Shown in pieces: positions 1 through 6,604 of a stretch of DNA of 7,637 bases (the first letter of the stretch is position 1; each line of letters starts with the position of its first letter). The DNA is taken from the NCBI GenBank assembly GCA_005786815.1, contig SYDB01000015.1, positions 1 through 7,637 of the forward strand. The letters are read 5' to 3'. Origin of the DNA: Burkholderiales bacterium. Lineage in GTDB: Bacteria; Pseudomonadota; Gammaproteobacteria; Burkholderiales; Burkholderiaceae_C. The translations under genes were made by a program, and so were the position numbers. Under the pieces are notes generated by a model. The model worked only from the letters and a program-made list of their open reading frames with translations, was not told the origin of the DNA and searched no databases.

Positions 1-2
1 CC

Positions 3-389
3 AGCACCAGCCCAAGCGCGTTGATCAGCAATAGTTTCAAGCGCAGCTATAACAAAGAATTAACTTGCAAAGATACCAATGTCTCAGGCAGCAGCTACCA
101 AGCTTTGGCTGAGGGTGTGGAAGATATGCAAACCCGGTTTGCGCAAATCAACCCCGTCATGGATACCTTGCAATGGGTCAACGCATCTGAGCTTTTTGGA
201 CCAGCCCAAATCGTGGCAATCGAGGTGTGTTTGCGCATAGCCTCAAGCATTCGATTGGGGGTCACGGCAAAGGGCACTTTGTTTCCCACCAAGGGTTGTA
301 AGGGCGAGGCCATTGCTGCAGACGGAAAGTTGCGCCGCATATTTCGGCAGGTAATGGCCCTGCGCAATCGTTTGGGCGCGTATGGGTGA
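3..389 (+). CDS. pilW: Type IV pilus minor pilin PilW-like protein, C-terminal part (5' end outside window)
   Basis: The reading frame is open to the left edge of the window, so this is the 3' part of a longer gene. The TTG at base 21 is an internal codon rather than a start. The visible 129 residues resemble the C-terminal region of PilW-family minor pilins: an EGVEDMQ-type segment, then a predicted beta region with LQWVNASEL and VAIEVCLRIAS, and an ending of the form DGKLRRIF..VMALRNR, typical of PilW C-termini. PilW-type proteins are minor pilins that help initiate assembly of the type IV pilus at the inner membrane. The N-terminal prepilin helix lies upstream and cannot be checked. The stop codon overlaps the next pilin gene by 8 bases, which supports co-translation with it. 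The family call comes from motif memory, not from a search. A more distant pseudopilin is the main alternative. Confidence 0.72.
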   Translation, partial: STSPSALISNSFKRSYNKELTCKDTNVSGSSYQALAEGVEDMQTRFAQINPVMDTLQWVNASELFGPAQIVAIEVCLRIASSIRLGVTAKGTLFPTKGCKGEAIAADGKLRRIFRQVMALRNRLGAYG

Positions 390-1107
390 CCGGTCCGGAT
401 TTGCCTTGCCCGCTGTACTGGGCATTTTGGCGCTGACCAGCTTGGCCTGCGCAACAGTTTGGCGCATGCAGTGGGTTAACCAACAACTATTGGATGTTCA
501 GTCCCACTTAACTCGTAACCAACACATTGCCGAGGGGGCACTGCCCTTGGTGGTGCAAGACATCGTCGGATTTAGCGCAACAAACAGCACAACCATCAAC
601 GCAATGCCAGACTCGTTGACAAGCCTTCGTCACTTCGCAGGCACAGACGCACAAACCCATGCTTTTTATCCCACCACCGCCCAAGAGCGCAACAAACTGC
701 AATTGCGATTAGGCAACGCCATGTGCCAAGCCGGCATTTGCGCGCCCAAAACGCCAGTCGATTTGAGCGCCGAGCAATGGCATAACTTGCTGAATCAGTC
801 CCAGCCGGTGAGCATGGCTGATTTACCCAGTAGCAAGATCTCTGCTTTTTATTGGGTGGAGGTTTGGCTAAATGCAAATGTGTCAGAGCTAGCTGGTTCA
901 CCATTGTTTCAAACGACGCTAGCTGTTCCATCCACTCCATCCCCATTTATCTATCGCATCACGGTGCTTGTCCAAGACGCCTCATCCAACCCAACATCCG
1001 AACTATCCAAGATCCGCCCCAATACCTTGGTCATACAAGCCATTTGGTCACGCGCAACCGAAACAACACTGACAGGCCAATGGCATAGCTGGAAATTATT
1101 GGTATGA
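382..1107 (+). CDS. PilX-like minor prepilin
   Basis: This 241-residue protein has a short basic leader (MGDRSG) followed by FALPAVLGILALTSLACA, which is the layout of a type IV prepilin: cleavage after Gly6 and a hydrophobic assembly helix at about residues 7-27. The usual Glu at mature position 5 is absent (Ala11). This resembles PilX/GspK-type tip subunits more than major pilins. A cysteine pair in an MCQAGICAP context (Cys115, Cys120) and C-terminal strands FIYRITVLVQ and TLVIQAIWS match the general layout of PilX-like proteins in betaproteobacteria. PilX-type subunits work with PilV, PilW and PilY1 in priming the pilus tip. The ATG lies inside the end of pilW, and the stop overlaps the ribD start in an ATGA. 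No pilY1 or pilE follows, which is unusual for a minor-pilin cluster. The prepilin class is fairly sure, but the exact PilX identity is inferred. Confidence 0.68.
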   Translation: MGDRSGFALPAVLGILALTSLACATVWRMQWVNQQLLDVQSHLTRNQHIAEGALPLVVQDIVGFSATNSTTINAMPDSLTSLRHFAGTDAQTHAFYPTTAQERNKLQLRLGNAMCQAGICAPKTPVDLSAEQWHNLLNQSQPVSMADLPSSKISAFYWVEVWLNANVSELAGSPLFQTTLAVPSTPSPFIYRITVLVQDASSNPTSELSKIRPNTLVIQAIWSRATETTLTGQWHSWKLLV

Positions 1108-2237
1108 CACCCCCATTGGATAATCTACCTATGCTTCTTACCGAACCAGATATCCACTGGATGTCGCTTGCCCTAACTTGGGCTGAAAAAGCGATGTACA
1201 TCACCACCCCTAATCCGCGGGTGGGGTGTGTCATCGTCAACGCCCAAGGTGTTTTGGTGGGCGCAGGTCATACGCAAATCGCTGGGCAAGCGCACGCGGA
1301 AATCATGGCGCTTCGAGATGCCAAGCAACAAGGCCATGGTGTGGCAGGCGCTACCGCCTACGTCACCCTAGAACCTTGTAGCCACCAAGGACACACCGGC
1401 CCTTGCTGCGATGCGCTTATTCAAGCTGGCTTGACGCGGGTGGTGGTGGCTGTCCAAGATCCGAATCCGCAAGTTAGCGGCAACGGTATTGCGCGTTTGC
1501 AACAGGCGGGCTTGCAAGTTGATGTTGGCGTTTTAGAGGACAAAGCACGCTCCCTGAACCTTGGTTTTTTCAAACGCATGAACAACGGCGTCCCATGGAT
1601 GCGTTTGAAAGTGGCGGCCTCTTTGGATGGACAAACCGCACTAAGTAACGGCGTAAGCCAGTGGATCACCTCGGCAGCAGCCAGGCAAGATGGGCACGCA
1701 TGGCGCGCCCGTGCCTGCCTTGTCCTCACCGGCATCGGCACTGTTTTAGAAGACGATCCCCATCTCAATGTGCGAGATATCGATACCCCTCGCCAGCCCA
1801 CTTTGGTCATCGTCGACAGCAAACTAGAAACCCCGCTCGACGCCAAGCTTTGGCAAACCCAGCGTAAGGTGTGGATTTATTGCGCCAAAGAAGACGCTGA
1901 TCGCAAGACCGCCTTACAGGCCAAAGGCGCACTCGTCACATGCTTACCCAATGCGCAGGGCAAAGTTGATTTGCGCGCCATGCAAAAAGACTTAGGTCAA
2001 AGGAATATCAACGAAGTACATATTGAGGCCGGATTCAAACTCAATGGTTCTCTCTTAGCAGCCGGTGTGGTCGACGAATTACTGGTCTACCTTGCGCCTC
2101 TTTTAATTGGCCAAGGGCTTGGCATGGCAAACCTTGGGCCCTTTGAAGCACTGACCCAAACGTTAAAACTGGATATCCAAAATATCACGCCCGTCGGTGA
2201 CGATATCCGACTGATTGCACATATCAAAGGCAAATAG
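1104..2237 (+). CDS. ribD: RibD: diaminohydroxyphosphoribosylaminopyrimidine deaminase / 5-amino-6-(5-phosphoribosylamino)uracil reductase
   Basis: This is a cytosolic bifunctional enzyme for riboflavin steps two and three: deamination of the pyrimidine formed from GTP, then NADPH-dependent reduction of the ribose side chain. The N-terminal deaminase domain (about residues 12-155) has TTPNPRVGCVIV, the zinc/catalytic HAE at 64-66 and PCSHQGHTGPC at 91-101, giving zinc ligands His64, Cys92 and Cys101. The reductase domain (about 164-377) has MRLKVAASLDGQTAL, WITS, LTGIGTVLEDDPHLNVR, and IEAGFKLNGSLLAAGVVDEL. Length is normal for the family. The chosen ATG overlaps the previous stop (ATGA) and has a GGAAA about 10 bases upstream. 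An ATG at 1131 (residue 10) would give MLLTEPDIHWM, closer to typical RibD N-termini, so a 368-residue product is a real alternative. Function is secure. Confidence 0.97.
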   Translation: MTPPLDNLPMLLTEPDIHWMSLALTWAEKAMYITTPNPRVGCVIVNAQGVLVGAGHTQIAGQAHAEIMALRDAKQQGHGVAGATAYVTLEPCSHQGHTGPCCDALIQAGLTRVVVAVQDPNPQVSGNGIARLQQAGLQVDVGVLEDKARSLNLGFFKRMNNGVPWMRLKVAASLDGQTALSNGVSQWITSAAARQDGHAWRARACLVLTGIGTVLEDDPHLNVRDIDTPRQPTLVIVDSKLETPLDAKLWQTQRKVWIYCAKEDADRKTALQAKGALVTCLPNAQGKVDLRAMQKDLGQRNINEVHIEAGFKLNGSLLAAGVVDELLVYLAPLLIGQGLGMANLGPFEALTQTLKLDIQNITPVGDDIRLIAHIKGK

Positions 2238-2283
2238 CCCACCAAAACCTAAGCCAACACCAGAAACCTGCGAAAATACACAG
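2238..2283 (+). other. G-poor, C/A-rich spacer between ribD and ribE
   Basis: By hand count these 46 bases hold 21 A, 17 C, 5 G and 3 T. I see no hairpin, promoter or Shine-Dalgarno sequence. The RNA should be nearly unstructured, which could allow ribosome loading on ribE without a Shine-Dalgarno. C-rich, G-poor RNA is also the kind of sequence Rho binds, but the stretch is short and this is only a possibility. Confidence 0.4.
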
Positions 2284-2943
2284 ATGTTCACCGGAATCAT
2301 TACCGGCGTGGGGCGCATCACCGCTGTCCACGACCTGGGAAGCTCTTTTCACCACGGCAAGCGCCTGACGATTCAGGCACCTGCCGGGTATCTGTCCGAC
2401 GTGGGCTTAGGTGACAGCATCGCATTGAACGGCGCCTGCATGACGGTCACCAGTTTTGATGTCCTCTCCCACCCATTCACTATCGACATTTCTGCTGAGT
2501 CATTGGCCCGCACCAGCGGCCTGACCGAACTTGGCAGCGTCAACTTAGAAAAAGCTCTGCGCGCCAACGACCGACTCGGCGGACACATCGTCTCAGGCCA
2601 TGTCGACGGCATCGGTCACGTCAGCCACTTTGCCCAAGTGGGCGAGAGTTGGGAGCTACGTATATCGGCGCCTATCGCTTTGGCCAAATATTTGGCCTAT
2701 AAAGGATCGATTACCGTCAATGGTGTGAGTTTGACGGTCAACCATGTGCAAGACCATCAGGCCGACGGAACCCTTCAAAACTCAGAGATCAGCATCAATC
2801 TGATCCCCCACACCGTCGAAAACACCGCCTTAGGTAGCCTACAAAAAGGCAGTGCCGTGAATTTAGAAATCGACACGGTAGCGCGTTACGTAGAACGCAT
2901 GCTGCATGTTGAAAAATTGCTAGAAACAAAGCCCGCTGTTTGA
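2284..2943 (+). CDS. ribE: Riboflavin synthase, alpha chain
   Basis: Riboflavin synthase converts two molecules of 6,7-dimethyl-8-ribityllumazine into riboflavin and the pyrimidine substrate of RibH. The start at ATG 2284 gives the canonical [13 protein letters not shown]-terminus and 219 residues. The in-frame start further upstream at 2215 would overlap ribD and add an unrelated extension. The internal duplication of the family is visible: [13 protein letters not shown] at 43-55 in the first lumazine-binding barrel and [13 protein letters not shown] at 140-152 in the second. Other family marks are [13 protein letters not shown] at about 98-109, the IPHT motif at 174-177 and the C-terminal RYVER segment leading to the trimerisation helix. 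It sits 46 bases after ribD and 18 bases before ribBA. There is no clear Shine-Dalgarno. The gene is called ribC in E. coli and ribE in many other genomes. Confidence 0.97.
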   Translation: MFTGIITGVGRITAVHDLGSSFHHGKRLTIQAPAGYLSDVGLGDSIALNGACMTVTSFDVLSHPFTIDISAESLARTSGLTELGSVNLEKALRANDRLGGHIVSGHVDGIGHVSHFAQVGESWELRISAPIALAKYLAYKGSITVNGVSLTVNHVQDHQADGTLQNSEISINLIPHTVENTALGSLQKGSAVNLEIDTVARYVERMLHVEKLLETKPAV

Positions 2944-2959
2944 AAGCCTCGAAAGCCTC
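2942..2959 (+). repeat. Perfect tandem duplication of a 9-base unit before ribBA
   Basis: The unit GAAAGCCTC occurs twice in direct succession, at 2942-2950 and 2951-2959. It starts inside the ribE stop codon (TGA at 2941-2943) and ends two bases before the ribBA ATG at 2962. It fills essentially the whole 18-base spacer, so the second copy sets the distance between the ribE stop and the ribBA start. The GAAAG of the second copy is the only purine-rich stretch where a ribosome-binding site would be expected. Confidence 0.85.
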
Positions 2960-2961
2960 GT

Positions 2962-4098
2962 ATGCCTAACCCCTTACAACTCGTACCCAAAACGCCCGCA
3001 GTCATTTCTCCTGTAGAAGAGATCGTCGCTGAACTCAAAGCTGGGCGCATGGTGATCTTGGTAGACGAAGAAGACCGCGAAAACGAAGGCGACTTGGTGC
3101 TTGCGAGTGACCATGTCACTCCCGAAGCCGTTAACTTCATGGCGCGTTTTGGCCGCGGCTTGATTTGCCTCACCTTGACACGCGAACGTTGTGAGTTTCT
3201 CAAACTGCCTCCGATGGCTGCTCAAAATGGTACGGTCTACAGCACGGCTTTTACGGTGTCGATAGAAGCAGCTGAGGGCGTGACCACCGGCATTTCAGCT
3301 TCAGACCGCGCCAGAACTATCCAAGTAGCGGTTGCCAAAAATACCCAAGCCAGTGATTTGGTGCAACCAGGCCACGTCTTTCCTTTGCAAGCGGTTGAAG
3401 GTGGCGTTTTGATGCGTGCCGGCCACACCGAGGCTGGTTGCGACTTAGCCGCCATGGCAGGTTGCTCGCCTTCTGCTGTGATTTGCGAAATCATGAATGA
3501 CGATGGCACGATGGCGCGTTTGCCTGATTTGCAAACATTTGCCAGCGAACACGGTTTGAAGATCGGCACGATTGCCGGCTTGATCGAACATCGCAGCCGC
3601 ACAGAGTCTTTGGTCAACGCCATCAGTTCGCGCGCTATGCAGACCGCGCATGGCGAATTCAAAGCGGTGGCTTACCAAGACAGTACTAGCGGCGCCGTGC
3701 ATCTGGCGCTGATCAAAGGTCAGTGGGACAAAGACCATGATGTGCTTGCACGCGTTCATGAACCTCTATCGGTCTTAGATGCACTAGAACCTGACCGCAT
3801 CATGCATTCATGGGGACTAGATGCCGCTATGCGTTGCATTGCCAAAGAAGGCGCTGGCGTCATCGTGTTGCTGAACTGCGGCGAAAGTGGCGCGCAACTC
3901 TTGTCACAGTTTGACGGAACGGCGCGATCAGCCCATGGACCAGAGCGCGGCCGTATGGATTTACGCAGTTACGGGGTTGGTGCACAAATATTGCGCGACT
4001 GCGGCGTTCAAAAAATGAGATTGCTCGGTAACCCACGCCGTATGCCCAGCATGGTGGGTTACGGGCTCGAAATCACCGGCTACGTCAGCAAAGAATAA
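2962..4098 (+). CDS. ribBA: 3,4-dihydroxy-2-butanone 4-phosphate synthase with degenerate GTP cyclohydrolase II-like domain (RibBX type)
   Basis: The N-terminal half (about residues 17-212) is a DHBP synthase, which turns ribulose 5-phosphate into the four-carbon unit used by RibH. It has [12 protein letters not shown] at 34-45, [22 protein letters not shown] at 106-120, [16 protein letters not shown] at 152-167 and [12 protein letters not shown]. The C-terminal half (about 228-378) has the outline of GTP cyclohydrolase II ([34 protein letters not shown]). However, aligned by eye to E. coli RibA, the three zinc cysteines fall on Leu269, Ile280 and His282. The catalytic HRQEGR segment reads LNCGES at 304-309. 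GTP cyclohydrolase activity is therefore unlikely. This is the pattern described as RibBX in Proteobacteria. Automated annotation will often call it bifunctional RibBA. The frame is intact and of normal length, so the second domain is kept for some reason, perhaps structural or regulatory. Confidence 0.93.
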   Translation: MPNPLQLVPKTPAVISPVEEIVAELKAGRMVILVDEEDRENEGDLVLASDHVTPEAVNFMARFGRGLICLTLTRERCEFLKLPPMAAQNGTVYSTAFTVSIEAAEGVTTGISASDRARTIQVAVAKNTQASDLVQPGHVFPLQAVEGGVLMRAGHTEAGCDLAAMAGCSPSAVICEIMNDDGTMARLPDLQTFASEHGLKIGTIAGLIEHRSRTESLVNAISSRAMQTAHGEFKAVAYQDSTSGAVHLALIKGQWDKDHDVLARVHEPLSVLDALEPDRIMHSWGLDAAMRCIAKEGAGVIVLLNCGESGAQLLSQFDGTARSAHGPERGRMDLRSYGVGAQILRDCGVQKMRLLGNPRRMPSMVGYGLEITGYVSKE

Positions 4099-4103
4099 AA
4101 ATT

Positions 4104-4577
4104 ATGTTCACACCCAATTCACCAACCCCGAACCAACTGGACGGTAGCGCGCTCAAAGTGGGCATCGTGCAAGCCCGCTTCAATCCAGAAATAACAAATG
4201 CACTCGCCCAAGCATGTTTGGCAGAGCTAAAAGCGATGGGAGTCAAACAAGAGCGCATCACCCATGTGCATGTACCTGGCGCTTTAGAAATACCTTTGGC
4301 CCTACAAGCATTGGCCCATATTGAAGACCCAGAGCCCTTCAACGCATTGATCGCTCTGGGCTGCATCATTCGGGGCGAAACCTACCACTTTGAACTGGTA
4401 GCCAACGAGTCAGGTGCTGGTGTAACGCGTGTCAGCATGGATTTCCATGTTCCTGTTGCCAATGCCATTTTGACAACCGAGGACCTGCCTCAAGCGGTTG
4501 CCCGCCAAACTGAAAAAGGCCGAGACGCTGCCCGTGTCGCGGTTGAAATGGCTTTGTTGCTGGAGCAACTGGCATGA
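4104..4577 (+). CDS. ribH: 6,7-dimethyl-8-ribityllumazine synthase
   Basis: Lumazine synthase condenses the pyrimidine made by the RibD branch with the four-carbon phosphate made by RibBA, giving the substrate of RibE. The 157-residue protein shows the family signatures in order: VGIVQARFN at 19-27, [10 protein letters not shown] at 57-66, [18 protein letters not shown] at 86-103 with the active-site His95, and [12 protein letters not shown] at 116-127, followed by QA and a C-terminal helix. The start at 4104 lies 5 bases after the ribBA stop. It leaves an N-terminal arm of about 16 residues, normal for this family. Upstream sequence is A-rich with no good Shine-Dalgarno. The stop overlaps nusB in an ATGA. 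Confidence 0.97.
   Translation: MFTPNSPTPNQLDGSALKVGIVQARFNPEITNALAQACLAELKAMGVKQERITHVHVPGALEIPLALQALAHIEDPEPFNALIALGCIIRGETYHFELVANESGAGVTRVSMDFHVPVANAILTTEDLPQAVARQTEKGRDAARVAVEMALLLEQLA
4556..4569 (+). promoter_or_regulatory. Small hairpin enclosing the nusB Shine-Dalgarno
   Basis: GTTGC (4556-4560), TGGA, GCAAC (4565-4569) can form a 5-pair stem with a 4-base loop. The GGAG at 4562-4565, 8 bases before the nusB ATG, lies in the loop and first pair. A ribosome finishing ribH would melt this stem, so it could make nusB translation depend on ribH translation. The bases are plain in the sequence; the regulatory role is inference, since the stem is short and lies within ribH codons. Confidence 0.4.
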
Positions 4578-5071
4578 GCGCCGACTCCAAGCCCGCGCGC
4601 AAAAGCGCCTCCAAGTCTGGACGCAGTCGCGCACGTGAGTTTGCATTGCAAGGCCTCTACCAATATTTGGTGGGACGCAACGAAGCCGCAGATATAGATG
4701 TCTTTACCCGCGACTTAAGCGGTTTTCATAAATCGGATTCGGTGCACTACGACGCACTGCTTTACGGTTGCATTGAACACCGCACAGCGATAGATGCACT
4801 CATCTTGCCTTTGCTAGACCGTAAACTCGACGAGATATCACCCATCGAACGCGCCGTGATGTGGATGGGGGTCTACGAGTTTCAGCATTGCATAGATGTG
4901 CCTTGGCGCGTGGTTCTCAATGAATACATTGAACTCGCCAAATCATTTGGCGGCACAGATGGGCATAAATATGTCAATGCGGTACTCAATAGTTTGGTGC
5001 CCAAGTTGCGCAGCACCGAGGTGCAATCTGACCGTCGCAACGAAGTAGCGACGCCAACCCCAGCGGCATGA
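4574..5071 (+). CDS. nusB: Transcription antitermination factor NusB
   Basis: NusB binds NusE (S10) and the boxA RNA of rRNA operons as part of the antitermination complex. The 165-residue protein starts with a basic disordered tail (Lys/Arg/Ser-rich, residues 1-20) leading into [13 protein letters not shown]. It then has the all-helical NusB core with [16 protein letters not shown] at about 88-103, [20 protein letters not shown] and [19 protein letters not shown]. The roughly 19 residues after that are an extra, low-complexity tail (ending TPTPAA). The start overlaps the ribH stop (ATGA) and has a GGAG 8 bases upstream. The ribH-nusB pairing is common in bacteria and supports the call. Confidence 0.96.
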   Translation: MSADSKPARKSASKSGRSRAREFALQGLYQYLVGRNEAADIDVFTRDLSGFHKSDSVHYDALLYGCIEHRTAIDALILPLLDRKLDEISPIERAVMWMGVYEFQHCIDVPWRVVLNEYIELAKSFGGTDGHKYVNAVLNSLVPKLRSTEVQSDRRNEVATPTPAA

Positions 5072-5469
5072 CACTCCAAGTCTTTGAGTACCCAGTGCGC
5101 GTGTATTGGGAGGATACGGATGCTGGCGGCATTGTGTTTTACGCCAACTACTTGAAATTTTTTGAACGCGCACGCACCGAATGGTTGCGCGCGTTAGGCA
5201 TTGGCCAGCAAACCTTGCGCGAAGAAACCGGTGGCATGTTTGTGGTGAGCGAAACCCATGTCAAATATTTCCAAAGCGCTAAATTGGATGACTTGCTTCG
5301 CATCACCGCGCAGTTGCAAAACAGTGGTCGTGCCAGTTTGACCATTACGCAACAGGCTTGGCGTGACAACCAACTGCTTTGCGAAGGCACCATCCGCATT
5401 GGGTGGGTGCACGTTCAGGATTTAAAGCCTGCGAGAATTCCCTCTTCCGTACTAGAACGACTGCTATGA
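5068..5469 (+). CDS. ybgC: YbgC-type acyl-CoA thioesterase (Tol-Pal associated)
   Basis: This is a 133-residue hotdog-fold thioesterase. The signature [21 protein letters not shown] near the N-terminus (from residue 11) includes the expected catalytic Asp18, followed by [14 protein letters not shown]. The central helix and strands ([36 protein letters not shown]) fit the family. YbgC acts on acyl-CoA thioesters in the cytoplasm and has been linked to phospholipid metabolism. It is very often the first gene of the tol-pal operon, as here. The start overlaps the nusB stop and the stop overlaps the tolQ start, both as ATGA. No strong Shine-Dalgarno is seen, so expression probably relies on coupling. 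The exact physiological substrate cannot be read from the sequence. Confidence 0.94.
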   Translation: MTLQVFEYPVRVYWEDTDAGGIVFYANYLKFFERARTEWLRALGIGQQTLREETGGMFVVSETHVKYFQSAKLDDLLRITAQLQNSGRASLTITQQAWRDNQLLCEGTIRIGWVHVQDLKPARIPSSVLERLL

Positions 5470-6155
5470 ACCAAGATTTCTCCATCATCCATTTGTTGCT
5501 CAACGCAAGTTGGGTCGTACAAGCCGTTGTAGCCATCTTGTTGATGGTCTCCATTGCCAGTTGGACGGCGATTTTTCGAAAAATTATTGCGATTGGACGC
5601 ATCAAGGATTTGAACGAAACATTTGAGCGCGACTTCTGGTCTGGCGCGAGTTTGAACGAATTGTTTGCCGCTGCTGCGCAAAACGCCAAACTCTCGGGCC
5701 CTATGGAGCGTATTTTTGCCAGCGGCATGCGCGAATACCAAAAACTGCGCGAGCGCCGCATCAACGACACCAGTATGTTGATGGACGGTGCGCGTCGCGC
5801 GATGCGGGCGAGCTACCAACGTGAGATGGATGCAATTGAATCCAACCTCTCTTTCTTGGCGTCTGTGGGTTCGGTCTCTCCTTATGTGGGCTTGTTCGGA
5901 ACGGTATGGGGCATCATGCACGCCTTCACTGGTTTGGCCAGCATGCAGCAAGTCACCCTCGCCAAAGTGGCGCCTGGTATCGCCGAGGCCCTGGTCGCCA
6001 CTGCGATTGGTTTATTTGCTGCGATTCCTGCCGTGTTGGCCTACAACCGCTTTGCACGTGATATCGACCGCATCTCCAACAAATTAGAAACTTTTATCGA
6101 AGAGTTCTCCAACATCTTGCAGCGCAATGTGAGTGCGAGCCCTTTGGGCCATTAA
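5466..6155 (+). CDS. tolQ: Tol-Pal system inner-membrane proton-channel protein TolQ
   Basis: TolQ forms, with TolR, the proton-driven motor that energises TolA during outer-membrane constriction. The ATG at 5466 gives 229 residues beginning [20 protein letters not shown]. The frame extends upstream to 5379, but that part overlaps ybgC and has no TolQ character. Three membrane helices are visible at about 14-36, 130-155 and 170-194, with a large cytoplasmic loop rich in Arg/Glu between the first two. The pore threonines are kept: Thr146 in GLFGTVWGIMHAF and Thr179 in ALVATAIGLFAAIPAV. These match Thr145 and Thr178 of E. coli TolQ. The start overlaps the ybgC stop (ATGA). ExbB is the main paralogue to exclude, and the ybgC/tolR/tolA context makes TolQ the clear choice. 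Confidence 0.97.
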   Translation: MNQDFSIIHLLLNASWVVQAVVAILLMVSIASWTAIFRKIIAIGRIKDLNETFERDFWSGASLNELFAAAAQNAKLSGPMERIFASGMREYQKLRERRINDTSMLMDGARRAMRASYQREMDAIESNLSFLASVGSVSPYVGLFGTVWGIMHAFTGLASMQQVTLAKVAPGIAEALVATAIGLFAAIPAVLAYNRFARDIDRISNKLETFIEEFSNILQRNVSASPLGH

Positions 6156-6156
6156 C

Positions 6157-6162
6157 AAGGGG
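6157..6162 (+). promoter_or_regulatory. Ribosome-binding site of tolR
   Basis: AAGGGG lies 7 bases before the tolR ATG, in the 14-base gap after tolQ. It is one of the clearest Shine-Dalgarno-like sequences in the window. This fits because tolR is one of the few genes here whose start does not overlap the preceding gene. Confidence 0.6.
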
Positions 6163-6169
6163 CTAACTG

Positions 6170-6604
6170 ATGGCTTCTATTTCTCCGCGTTCTGGCCGTA
6201 AAGGCCGTCGCGCCATGAACGATATCAATATGGTGCCGTTCATCGACGTAATGTTGGTGTTGTTGATTATTTTTATGGTCACGGCTCCTTTGATTTCTCC
6301 TAGCCTCATCGACCTTCCCACTGTGGGCAAAGCCTCCAATGTGCCTTCGCAGGTCGTGCAGATTGAAATCAGCAAGGATGAAAAAATCACCATCAAGAGC
6401 ACAGGTGCCGTTACCAAATCACTGCCAAGTTCACTCAGCGATTTAGTGCGTGATGTGCGTGAGCTGACGGCGAACTCCACCGATGCACCTGTGGTGATTT
6501 CTGCTGACCGCTCCATCAAATACGAAACTGTTGTCAAAGCCATGGACACCTTGCAACGCGCTGGCATTGCCCGCGTAGGTTTGTCTGTGCAACTTACAGA
6601 CTGA
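6170..6604 (+). CDS. tolR: Tol-Pal system protein TolR (ExbD/TolR family)
   Basis: TolR is a single-pass inner-membrane protein that pairs with the TolQ pentamer to conduct protons. The 144 residues begin with a basic cytoplasmic tail (SGRKGRRAMNDINMVPFID). One membrane helix follows at about 22-42, with the essential protonatable Asp26 in PFIDVMLVLLIIFMV, equivalent to E. coli Asp23. The periplasmic domain (about 60-144) has the ExbD/TolR pattern, with VVQIEISKDEKITI and PVVISADRSIKYETVVKAMDTLQRAGIARVGL. A good Shine-Dalgarno (AAGGGG) supports the start. The stop and the tolA start share one base in a TGATG. Confidence 0.97.
   Translation: MASISPRSGRKGRRAMNDINMVPFIDVMLVLLIIFMVTAPLISPSLIDLPTVGKASNVPSQVVQIEISKDEKITIKSTGAVTKSLPSSLSDLVRDVRELTANSTDAPVVISADRSIKYETVVKAMDTLQRAGIARVGLSVQLTD

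Noticed and set aside
21..23. TTG at base 21 as the start of a complete 122-residue gene
   Set aside because: The frame is open to the window edge and the protein looks like the C-terminal part of a PilW-like pilin, so the gene continues upstream.
596..946. Minus-strand open frame opposite the PilX-like gene
   Set aside because: No family resemblance, and it lies fully within a convincing sense gene. It is a shadow frame.
2215..2283. Upstream in-frame extension of ribE
   Set aside because: It would overlap ribD and add about 23 residues ahead of the canonical [10 protein letters not shown] start. ATG 2284 is preferred.
5379..5465. Upstream in-frame extension of tolQ
   Set aside because: It overlaps ybgC by almost 90 bases and its residues do not resemble TolQ. 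The ATG at 5466 in the ATGA overlap fits the family.
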